From Symsagittifera roscoffensis (taxonomy: Eukaryota > Xenacoelomorpha > Acoela > Convolutidae), in assembly GCF_963678635.1 (NCBI RefSeq), contig NC_087062.1, forward strand, positions 93,659,845-93,723,844: a stretch of DNA of 64,000 nucleotides, written 5' to 3'. Shown piece after piece: positions 22,103-32,578 of this stretch (the stretch's first letter is position 1; every line of letters starts with the position of its first letter). Under the pieces are notes generated by a model, which was not told the origin of the DNA, made no database searches, and was given only the letters and a program-made list of their open reading frames with translations. The translations under genes and the position numbers were made by a program.

Positions 22103-22822
22103 TTACACTATCGCGTTATACTTGTATAGGACTCTGTCTTCCTCTCTTCTTTTGCAAGCCACGATCCCGTCCTTGTTCAAATATAACCTCCCTTCCTTCT
22201 GCATGAAGTACTGTCTCAGGATGCGATAACTATCCTCCTCGAGGTCCCCTTTATCCAAAGAACCATTCTCGATCCACCTTTTCAGGTTGCTTGTCATGCG
22301 ATCATTTCTCTGCGCCCTGAGAAGATCCGAGAGTCTGTATCTCGCCTTCAAGTACGTCTTCATGACCCTCATTTGACTATTCAGCTCATTAGGCTGGTGT
22401 GTGTCTTCTTCCATCTTAACGCACCAAATCTTCGCTAACGGCTGTGTTTCTTGTCTAAACGGCTGAAGATCAGTCCTGACTACCTCTTTCTGTGGCAACA
22501 GACTTATCGAACGATTCGATACCGCTATTGTCTCCAAATCATCCGCTGCGTTGTCAAAGACTCTTTCGCTTGGTGTAAGGTAGCGATCGCTGTCAGGATC
22601 CTTGTACACCTCTCTGTCCAGATCCTTTGCCCGAGTTTCCACTAGTAGTGTGTGGATCGCTAGTTCGGACAGTTCTGATCCCGAGCTCGAGTTCCTGTCT
22701 GAATAGGTGTCCATTCCTGAGTTTCGGGAATTGTCATCCGTTGAAGAGGTTGTGCTGGAGACTGCACGCTCCTCCAGATCATGTCTGTGTCTTCTTCGCA
22801 TCCATCTGAACTCCCCGGACAA
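22103..22822 (-). pseudogene. pol linker between RNase H and integrase
   Basis: 239 codons, mostly charged and Ser-rich (TTSSTDDNSRNSGMD), ending with the integrase N-terminal region (EGRLYLNKDGIVACKR). A TAA at 22103 separates it from the zinc finger in the same frame. It joins RNase H through a frame change at a run of eight T (22859-22866, plus strand). It contains one of three LSGE peptides spaced 22-23 residues apart. Confidence 0.7.
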
Positions 22823-22850
22823 AACCTTGTTCTCTAGGTCCTGTTTCTCA

Positions 22851-23962
22851 TCAGGAATTTTTTTTGTCTATTTCAGACTCCCCGGACAAACTTTCTTGTC
22901 CCGGGTGTTGATCTTGTGATCGCTGGTTCTTCTCATCATTCGTCTCCCCGGACAAATAGTCTTGCAGCAGGTTTTGTTCTACCTTTTCACCTTCCTTATC
23001 CTGGTCTACAAAGGTGACGGTTTTCCTTCGCGTACTGCTCCCCTGTTTCTTCTGTCCGTAAGAAGTACTGGTTAAAATTACGTGGGGTATTGAGGATACT
23101 AGTTGCTGAACTATTGTCCTACAATCCCCCACGTTCTCTCCGTGCTGTCGTCTGGACGGCATGATCTTCACATTCTCACTGACTGTTAGCGATGCCACTG
23201 CTGCTGTCCACTCGGGGTCATCTCTGGTCACTTCTCTTTCTAACAATCCATCAAGCATCCGCATCACTTGCGGTGTGACCTGCACCGTTTTATCCAATAA
23301 TGAGAGGCTGTTTATGTTCATACGAGAGAGTTCTTGCTGGACCAGATTCGAGCCCAGCAACAGATCCAAGGGGACCGGGTCCTCCTTGGATAGGATCTTC
23401 ATCTCGGCTGCTTTCTCGACAGGTAACTCAGGATGCCCTGGAATTGGATGTCCAGATTTATCCAACCATCTCGTTAAGGGAAGCGCTTCATAAGTTTCCT
23501 TGTCTAGAATCGAGAACCCCTCCTTTATTTCTGCCTGATTGGCTTGTTTCTGCTCCAATCTTTCATAGAACTCAGTTTTCTTGCTGAGGCTATCAGCATT
23601 CTGGTGTTTATCACGCATCCTGTGCTCGATTATCATATGGTAGCCATCCAATCTTACTATCCATCTAGCAATATAACTCTGATCCATCGAGTAGGTCTTC
23701 AACCAGGATAACGCTCTGTTGTCCACGCGTAACTTGAATGGAGCGCTCCCCAAGTATGCACGGTACTTTTCCACGAAAGTGACTACTGCAAACATTTCTG
23801 CTTTTGGTGCGCCATATTTCATCTCTGTGTCACTCAAGACCTTGCTGCCATATGCAATGGGACGGAGAACCGTTCTTCCATTCCATTCCTGCTCTTGTTG
23901 CAATATTCCTGAGATGGCTACTACCGATGGGTCTGTGTCAAGTTGCCCTTTTCTGTAGGCAT
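22851..23962 (-). pseudogene. Ty3-type RNase H domain
   Basis: RNase H degrades the RNA strand during reverse transcription. Active-site residues are visible in LDTDPS (about 23935), GAPKAEMFAVVTFVEKYR (Glu), LRVDNRALSWL (Asp) and DKHQNADSLS (final His and Asp). Coding similarity begins right after the satellite ends at 23962, so the domain has lost at most a few N-terminal residues and everything upstream (reverse transcriptase, protease, gag). The satellite's open frame is not in phase with RNase H. A linker with LSGE repeats follows. Confidence 0.85.
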
Positions 23963-26470
23963 ATTGAAAATCATTCTATGTGGCAAATAAACATCAGGTG
24001 AATCGATATAGCCACTGAAAATCATTCTATGTGGCAAATAAACATCAGGTGAATCGATATAGCCACTGACAATCATTCTATGTGGCAAATAAACATCAGG
24101 TGAATCGATATAGCCACTGAAAATCATTCTATGTGGCAAATAAACATCAGGTGAATCGATATAGCCACTGACAATCATTCTATGTGGCAAACAAAAAAAC
24201 ATCCGGTGAATCAGTATAGCCACTGACAATCATTCTATGTGGCAAATAAACATCAGGTGAATCGATATAGCTATTGAAAATCATTCTATGTGGCAAATAA
24301 ACATCTGGTGAATCGATATAGCCATTGAAAATCATTCTATAGGGCAAATAAACATCAGGTGAATCGATATAGCCATTGAAAATCATTCTATGTGGCAAAT
24401 AAACATCAGGTGAATCGATATAGCCACTGACAATCATTCTATGTGGCAAATAAACATCAGGTGAATCAGTATAGCCACTGACAATCATTCTATGTGGCAA
24501 ATAAACATCAGGTGAATCAGTATAGCCACTGACAATCATTCTATGTGGCAAATAAACATCAGGTGAATCGATATAGCCACTGACAATCATTCTATGTGGC
24601 AAATAAACATCAGGTGAATCAGTATAGCCACTGACAATCATTTTATGTGGCAAATAAACATCAGGTGAATCGATATAGCCATTGAAAATCATTCTATGTG
24701 GCAAATAAACATCAGGTGAATCGATATAGCCACTGACAATCATTCTATGTGGCAAATAAACATCAGGTGAATCAGTATAGCCACTGACAATCATTTTATG
24801 TGGCAAATAAACATCAGACGAATCGATATAGCCATTGAAAATCATTCTATGTGGCAAATAAACATTAGGTGAATCGATATAGCCACTGAAAATCATTCTA
24901 TGTGGCAAATAAACATCAGGTGAATCGATATAGCCATTGAAAATCATTTTATGTGGCAAATAAACATCAGGTGAATCGATATAGCCACTGAAAATCATTC
25001 TTTGTGGCAAATAAACATCAGGTGAATCGATATAGCCACTGACAATCATTCTATGTGGCAAATAAACATCAGGTGAATCAGTATAGCCACTGACAATCAT
25101 TCTATGTGGCAAATAAACATCAGGTGAATCGATATAGCCACTGAAAATCATTCTAAGTGGCAAATAAACATCAGGTGAATCGATATAGCCACTGACAATC
25201 ATTCTATGTGGCAAATAAACATCAGGTGAATCGATATAGCCATTGAAAATCATTCTATGTGGCAAATAAACATCTTGTGAATCGATATAGCCACTGACAA
25301 TCATTCTATGTGGCAAATAAACATCAGGTGAATCAGTATAGCCACTGACAATCATTCTATGTGGCAAATAAACATCAGGTGAATCGATATAGCCATTGAA
25401 AATCATTCTATGTGGCAAATAAACATCAGGTGAATCGATATAGCCACTGAAAATTATTTTATGTGGCAAATAAACATCAGGTGAATCGATATAGCCATTG
25501 AAAATCATTCTCTGTGGCAAATAAACAACAGGTGAATCGATATAGCCATTGAAAATCATTCTACGTGGCAAATAAACATCAGGTGAATCGATATAGCCAC
25601 TGACAATCATTCTATGTGGCAAATAAACATCAGGTGAATCGATATAGCCATTGAAAATCATTCTATGTGGCAAATAAATATCAGGTGAATCGATATAGCC
25701 ACTGAAAATCATTCTATGTGGCAAATAAACATCAGGTGAATCGATATAGCCATTGAAAATCATTCTATGTGGCAAATAAACATCAGGTGAATCGATATAG
25801 CCACTGAAAATCATTCTATGTGGCAAATAAACATCAGGTGAATCGATATAGCCACTGACAATCATTCTATGTGGCAAATAAACATCAGGTGAATCAGTAT
25901 AGCCACTGACAATCATTCTATGTGGCAAATAAACATCAGGTGAATCGATATAGCCACTGAAAATCATTCTATGTGGCAAATAAACATCAGGTGAATCGAT
26001 ATAGCCACTGACAATCATTCTATGTGGCAAATAAACATCAGGTGAATCGATATAGCCATTGAAAATTATTCTATGTGGCAAATAAACATCTGGTGAATCG
26101 ATATAGCCACTGATAATCATTCTATGTGGCAAATAAACATCAGGTGAATCAGTATAGCCACTGACAATCATTCTATGTGGCAAATAAACATCAGGTGAAT
26201 CGATATAGCCATTGAAAATCATTCTATGTGGCAAATAAACATCAGGTGAATCGATATAGCCATTGAAAATCATTCTATGTGGCAAATAAACATCAGGTGA
26301 ATCGATATAGCCACTGAAAATCATTCTATGTGGCAAATAAACATCAGGTGAATCAGTATAGCCACTGACAATCAATCTATGTGGCAAATAAACATCAGGT
26401 GAATCGATATAGCCACTGAAAATCATTCTATGTGGTAAATAAACATCAGGTGAATCGATATAGCTTTTGA
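23963..26470 (-). repeat. 51-bp satellite array 1 (about 49 units)
   Basis: Unit of 51 bp, exactly 17 codons, so the minus strand stays open and reads GYIDSPDVYLPHRMIFN. Two linked variants alternate irregularly: GYTD...MIVS and GYID...MIFN/S. Point changes are mainly amino-acid-changing, and one unit has extra bases near 24188 that shift the frame, so I see no sign of selection for protein. The left end abuts RNase H; the right end (26464-26488) joins copy 2 of the element. Confidence 0.95.
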
Positions 26471-26488
26471 AAACACCCATTGACATTG

Positions 26489-27348
26489 ACAAACACACCA
26501 TCATTGACTCCCATAGTGCTTCCTGCTCATCTGAACCTCTGGAGATGTCATTCTCCCAACCAGGATCATCACATTGGGGATCCTCCCTGGATTCATCAGT
26601 TCCACCATTCGATATAACTGGGCTATCGTCGCGCCTCCAAAGGCCATCACCGTGGTGACCCACGAGGTCCTCAAATTCGACAGTACTCTGACCAGCTGTC
26701 TCCCAGTATCAGATGTGATGTCCCCAGTGGTGGTTGCTGCAGGTTTACTGCCGGGCTCCAAGTCGCTCGATTGAAGCAAGCTCTCGGATCTGTCTCCGGA
26801 ACTCCCGTGAAATTATATTTCAATTGATTGTTCTTTTGTACGTCTATTATGCGGGACATTTTCTTCGCTGGCATCTTCTGTATTCTTCTCTCTGGGGTCT
26901 TCGAGCTCCCCATGAGTGTCGTCACGTCACTTATCCCCTGTCTGATCACGGTCTGGGAGAGTCGTACTCTGCGCGTGTCTTCGATCGTTCCATAGGGTGC
27001 AGTCACCCCGGAACCTGGCGCATTCTTGTTGGCGACCAGTCGTCCAGCTGTCTCTATCAGCTTCCTCACCGTCTGTTCCACGACGGGGTCAGCCAAGGTG
27101 TCACTATGGTCCGGGATCGTTACTCGATTTGTCTCTGTCGGGAGCCGTGTCTCCGTTGTTTGACTCATTTCTCGAGGCGTCAAGAGCTCCAACGGGGACT
27201 GCCCACGAGGAATATTTCTTGCAGGTATCACTTTCTCCATGGCCGTTGTCAACGCCATCTGTTCCGATCGCTCTTTGTAGTCCTGCCTCAAGCGCTCAAG
27301 TTCTTGACCCTGCTTTTTGTTGCAGTCTTCGAACAATTTTTTCTCCAC
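26489..27348 (-). pseudogene. SGNH module, truncated, fused to the satellite frame
   Basis: Carries block I (GDS), block II and the GxND region in three frames as in copy 1, but stops after ALWESMMVC at 26489. From there the minus-strand frame (26663 down to 24180) runs without a stop into the 51-bp satellite, giving an 827-codon chimeric frame. The block V DxxH is lost, so it cannot be catalytic. Confidence 0.6.
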
Positions 27349-27968
27349 ATGTCTCGATCGTCCTCCATCTTGAGCATGCTTTTGGTCATCTCGTCCAGCT
27401 CCTTCTTCGTACTTTCCAGTTCATCCTTCATCTCATCCAGATCTTGCATGGTTTGGTTCGTCTGAACCTTCTGTCCTACTTTCGCCCTCTTTGGTGGCAC
27501 AGCTGCTCTCAGCGGTGAGCCAGACGAGGCAGCCTCGCTGTTCATCTCCTGATGCATTCTCGTCAGCCCAGGTTTGGGATTGGAGGGCATAGGCATCTCA
27601 CCTGGTTGGTAAGTCCTAGAACTTCGCAATCCAGGCTCATTCGCCAAGTAACTCCCTGAGAGAGCCCCGTTTCTCCACCTCATCACTCTCATTTTAGGGC
27701 GGTCTAGTACTCCCCTCTCTCCATATGCTGCCATCAACAGGACTTCCGTGGGGCGGTCCCCACGGCTGTCATGCCCCAAGATGTTGATCAGGGCGGTCAG
27801 CAACATGACTACCTCTGGGTCCTCCAGAGCGAAGTCTCGATCGATCAGCCGACGATAGATCGCATCTATCATCGGTCCTACATATGCCTCTGCCAGGTCC
27901 ATCAATTCATCCAAGTTGAAATATTCCATACTGTTCTTCAGATTTGATTTGATTCGATTCGATTCCAA
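27288..27968 (-). pseudogene. coiled-coil retroelement protein, copy 2
   Basis: 226 codons, nearly identical to 18672-19352. Differences include an Asn-to-Tyr region near residue 15 (DNFN to EYFN). Same heptad-rich C-terminus and same frame change. Confidence 0.5.
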
Positions 27969-28328
27969 GGTTTTGACTCAATTGATTAATTAAATGATCA
28001 ATCAGGATCTAGAAAAGAAGTCACAAATATCACACTTGTCAGTTTCACCTTAATATATATCGTTAAAATTTGCTTAAAAACAGTTCAGATAAAAAGATAT
28101 TTATCCTGAAATTTATTAAAATGAATCGGTCTCTAAAATTTTGGAATTCGACCTAAGATTGGACAGTCCAAACTTTGGATCTATTCCTAAGATCGTCATT
28201 CAGTTGTTCATGGTCACTAACCCCTTCTCACCCAAGAGCTTAATAACATAACACATAACATAACATAGCACACATATCACACATTACATACAACTTAGTC
28301 TTTGGCCTAACACCCTCTCGCAAGTCAC

Positions 28329-30178
28329 TCAGCCTATACTTAAGTAATATTTTTTATGTAGATATACATGTATATTAGTATCAGAGAATATCACGTGTAC
28401 AAGCGCGTACAATTGCCGAGGATGCAGTCGTTCTCTGTTTGGATCGTACACTGGAAGCGAGAGTTCCTTCACGTCCATTTCCACGAGGAAGTCCCTCAGC
28501 CTCGTCAAGGACAAGACTAGGTTCTCTGGGTCCACGTGCTGCTTCTCCGTCGCCCTCGTTGCCAAGAAGCATAGGTATTTTCCCGGTATCTGCGAAGCCG
28601 CCGGAGGTAAGGCCGCTACGCCCCCTATCCCTGGTCTTTGCTTCCAAAGGAATTCCACGTTTTTGTATTCTCCTTAAAATTTGCTGCTAACGCTGTCCTA
28701 AAACTCATGTCTGCTGTGATTGCTATCGCACATGTTCTATTTGTGAGTATGAAATCACTGTCTGTTAGTATTATGTTACTTGAATATTCATTTGGTAAGT
28801 TAAAATATGACTCAACTACCCTACCTATGTCAGGTTTCTTAGGCTCTTCGCCTGTTTCTGCTTCTAAGCCTCCTGTTTCTCTTGCTACTCTTAATTTTTT
28901 TATTATCAAGTTTTCAGTGTGGGTAAGTCCTACCCCCACTCCCCGGACAAAAATATCCATCGACGTCCCCGTCGATGGCATACCGGTTATCAAGTCGAGG
29001 TTAGAAGCTGGAATGAGTAGTCGTCCTTCCTGGGCAGCCCAGGAAGGATCATCTTGTTCGGTCTTGATGTATTTCATACTTTCACGATCTTCGTCTTGAA
29101 TCGTGACGCTGGTCTCCTCTGGGTCCGAGGTCATTTCGTTCAGCCACTCTAAGAGGCGCAGGTTCGTCAAGTCTTGTTCATATGACTGCTGTTGCTCGTC
29201 GTCGAATTCTACCTCGGGTTTCGACCGGTCGTCGACCCACTCATCGTCGTGATCATCGACTATGTCAATGTCTTGTGACACAGTTATTTCTTCTAGACCC
29301 ACTACTTCCTCCACTATCTTTTTCAGATCTATCCTATCCACTACAAAGTCGTCACCGTAAGGATTGTATTTCTTTCTGGGTCTTGTCCCGTCCTTCTGAC
29401 GAGTCTGTATCGTAAACGGAAGATCCGGTTCCAAATTCTTGGGAACCTCTATCTGTTCGGGATCCTGCCAATCCTCCTCTGCGTAGGGTAAGGTTTCATT
29501 GTCCGCTTCGATCACCTCGTTTGGATCCAGGTCCAGTGGTGTGTCCGTTCTTTCCTCCACGACTTCGTTTCCATCGTTCTTCTCCCTGGTGCCCTTCTCG
29601 TTGACCTCACAAGTAGGATCCATCATTAGATAATCCCCTTCTTCCATGTCTGCAGGTATACACCAGTCTTCCGTAGATGGGTTGTGTGGCTTAATAATTT
29701 CGAAGTGAGCGGCTCGGCCGGTACTCAGTCTGTTACAACGTCCCTCCTGGTGGACCTCTGTAATCATGAAGGGTCCCCTCCACTTTTTTAGGAGCTTTAT
29801 CGTCCCTTTCGGTGGTATAACGTTCTGAAATACCCATACGTAATCTCCCACCGAGAAAGCTTTTGCACCAGCTGCTTTCTTGTCAAATTTTTTCCTCTGC
29901 CTTGCCTGTGCTTGTTGAGTATTTCGTCTACACAAATCGTTCAACTCCTGTTGGCGTCTGATCACATCCCTCACGTAGACCTGTGGAGACGTTTTCGTTC
30001 CCTCATACTCTGGGTAGAAGAAGGTTAAGGGTAAAGACTTCTCGTGTCCAGTTAGCATCATGTGTGGACTGACTCCGGTGGTGGAGTGTTGCGTGCTGTT
30101 ATATGCTCCCATCACCTGCGGAAGGTATCTGTCCCAATCGGTCATGTACCTGGAACAATATACTCTCAGCATCGACAC
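28329..30178 (-). pseudogene. integrase C-terminal domain plus macrodomain-like domain, copy 2
   Basis: Copy of 19713-21562 with the same frame change. It differs by a few residues (for example MPSTG for MRSTG, MKYIK for MKSIK). It adds no independent evidence on function because it is a recent duplicate. Confidence 0.65.
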
Positions 30179-30190
30179 TAACGTCCTATT

Positions 30191-30704
30191 CTATCTTTCC
30201 ACTAAGCCCTTCGTCTGAGGGTGGTATGTCGTGGAGTGAGCCTGAGCAACCTGTGAGCGTCTCATAAGCTCTTTCGTAAGCTCTCCCACGAAAGCTGTTC
30301 CATTATCCGATTGAAACGTCATCGGACAGCCATGTCTTGCTATCCAGGTATTGATCAGGTGGTCGCATGTCTCTTCCGCCGAGGCAGTTATGCAGGGCCC
30401 GGCCTCTGCATACTTCGTAAAATGATCTATCATGACCAACACCTGATTATAACCACTGTCTGTCATGCATATCTTCTGGTGATCTATCTGCCCCACCTCA
30501 TTGAATTCAGACGGCTCGATCGATTGTAATGGAAATCGCAACTTCCTTGGATCCTTGACCTATTGGCATGACAGACATGCTGTTACCCACTTCTCGCATG
30601 CCTTTTTCATTCCAGGCCACTCAAAGCGCTTCAGGATCCTCTGATATACTTTATCGATCCCCTGATGGCCCATCTGATCATGCGAGCTGAATAATAGTTC
30701 TGTC
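30191..30704 (-). pseudogene. Ty3-type integrase zinc finger and core, copy 2
   Basis: Copy of 21575-22088 with the same two TAG stops and the same D, D, E residues (GQIDHQ, QSDNGTAF, GLVER). Confidence 0.9.
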
Positions 30705-30718
30705 TGATAGAGTTGCGG

Positions 30719-31438
30719 TTACACTATCGCGTTATACTTGTATAGGACTCTGTCTTCCTCTCTTCTTTTGCAAGCCACGATCCCGTCCTTGTTCAAATAT
30801 AACCTCCCTTCCTTCTGCATGAAGTACTGTCTCAGGATGCGATAACTATCCTCCTCGAGGTCCCCTTTATCCAAAGAACCATTCTCGATCCACCTTTTCA
30901 GGTTGCTTGTCATGCGATCATTTCTCTGCGCCCTGAGAAGATCCGAGAGTCTGTATCTCGCCTTCAAGTACGTCTTCATGACCCTCATTTGACTATTCAG
31001 CTCATTAGGCTGGTGTGTGTCTTCTTCCATCTTAACGCACCAAATCTTCGCTAACGGCTGTGTTTCTTGTCTAAACGGCTGAAGATCAGTCCTGACTACC
31101 TCTTTCTGTGGCAACAGACTTATCGAACGATTCGATACCGCTATTGTCTCCAAATCATCCGCTGCGTTGTCAAAGACTCTTTCGCTTGGTGTAAGGTAGC
31201 GATCGCTGTCAGGATCCTTGTACACCTCTCTGTCCAGATCCTTTGCCCGAGTTTCCACTAGTAGTGTGTGGATCGCTAGTTCGGACAGTTCTGATCCCGA
31301 GCTCGAGTTCCTGTCTGAATAGGTGTCCATTCCTGAGTTTCGGGAATTGTCATCCGTTGAAGAGGTTGTGCTGGAGACTGCACGCTCCTCCAGATCATGT
31401 CTGTGTCTTCTTCGCATCCATCTGAACTCCCCGGACAA
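30719..31438 (-). pseudogene. pol linker, copy 2
   Basis: Copy of 22103-22822, ending at the same TAA. No protein difference visible. Confidence 0.7.
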
Positions 31439-31466
31439 AACCTTGTTCTCTAGGTCCTGTTTCTCA

Positions 31467-32578
31467 TCAGGAATTTTTTTTGTCTATTTCAGACTCCCCG
31501 GACAAACTTTCTTGTCCCGGGTGTTGATCTTGTGATCGCTGGTTCTTCTCATCATTCGTCTCCCCGGACAAATAGTCTTGCAGCAGGTTTTGTTCTACCT
31601 TTTCACCTTCCTTATCCTGGTCTACAAAGGTGACGGTTTTCCTTCGCGTACTGCTCCCCTGTTTCTTCTGTCCGTAAGAAGTACTGGTTAAAATTACGTG
31701 GGGTATTGAGGATACTAGTTGCTGAACTATTGTCCTACAATCCCCCACGTTCTCTCCGTGCTGTCGTCTGGACGGCATGATCTTCACATTCTCACTGACT
31801 GTTAGCGATGCCACTGCTGCTGTCCACTCGGGGTCATCTCTGGTCACTTCTCTTTCTAACAATCCATCAAGCATCCGCATCACTTGCGGTGTGACCTGCA
31901 CCGTTTTATCCAATAATGAGAGGTTGTTTATGTTCATACGAGAGAGTTCTTGCTGGACCAGATTCGAGCGCAGCAACAGATCCAAGGGGACCGGGTCCTC
32001 CTTGGATAGGATCTTCATCTCGGCTGCTTTCTCGACAGGTAACTCAGGATGCCCTGGAATTGGATATCCAGATTTATCCAACCATCTCGTTAAGGGAAGC
32101 GCTTCATAAGTTTCCTTGTCTAGAATCGAGAACCCCTCCTTTATTTCTGCCTGATTGGCTTGCTTCTGCTCCAATCTTTCATAGAACTCAGTTTTCTTGC
32201 TGAGGCTATCAGCATTCTGGTGTTTATCACGCATCCTGTGCTCGATTATCATATGGTAGCCATCCAATCTTACTATCCATCTAGCAATATAACTCTGATC
32301 CATCGAGTAGGTCTTCAACCAGGATAACGCTCTGTTGTCCACGCGTAACTTGAATGGAGCGCTCCCCAAGTATGCACGGTACTTTTCCACGAAAGTGACT
32401 ACTGCAAACATTTCTGCTTTTGGTGCGCCATATTTCATCTCTGTGTCACTCAAGACCTTGCTGCCATATGCAATGGGACGGAGAACCGTTCTTCCATTCC
32501 ATTCCTGCTCTTGTTGCAATATTCCTGAGATGGCTACTACCGATGGGTCTGTGTCAAGTTGCCCTTTTCTGTAGGCAT
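31467..32578 (-). pseudogene. Ty3-type RNase H domain, copy 2
   Basis: Copy of 22851-23962 with four base differences I could see, including LLLGSN to LLLRSN and NINSLS to NINNLS. It again starts exactly at the edge of the 51-bp satellite. Confidence 0.85.

Larger units (their letters stand above)
10377..23962 (-). mobile_element. large decayed Ty3-like retroelement with extra ORFs (copy 1)
   Basis: Read on the minus strand, the order is RNase H, linker, integrase zinc finger, integrase core, integrase C-terminal domain, macrodomain-like domain, 360-bp spacer, a coiled-coil protein, an SGNH-hydrolase module, and about 7 kb of unidentified frames. Gag, protease and reverse transcriptase are absent because the left edge of RNase H abuts the 51-bp satellite at 23963. 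No LTR could be identified. Seven in-frame stops (near 22103, 21944, 21575, 17607, 16776, 15889, 11154) and at least eight frame changes interrupt otherwise continuous coding sequence, so it is inactive. The amount of sequence after integrase (about 9 kb) is far beyond an ordinary Ty3 element. Whether all of it belongs to one element is an inference from continuous orientation and near-gapless coding. Confidence 0.75.
26489..32578 (-). mobile_element. large Ty3-like retroelement, tandem copy 2 (partial)
   Basis: Same content as 17873-23962 shifted by 8616 bp: part of the SGNH module, coiled-coil protein, macrodomain-like domain, integrase and RNase H. Everything past the middle of the SGNH module is missing because the copy begins at 26489 against satellite array 1. 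It shares the stops near 30719, 30560 and 30191 and the frame change near 28636 with copy 1. Confidence 0.85.

Noticed and set aside
10377-23962. Non-standard genetic code (TAA/TAG as Gln)
   Set aside because: RPS4, otopetrin and the five-exon gene use ordinary stops at expected ends, and the element also has frameshifts, so decay explains the internal stops.
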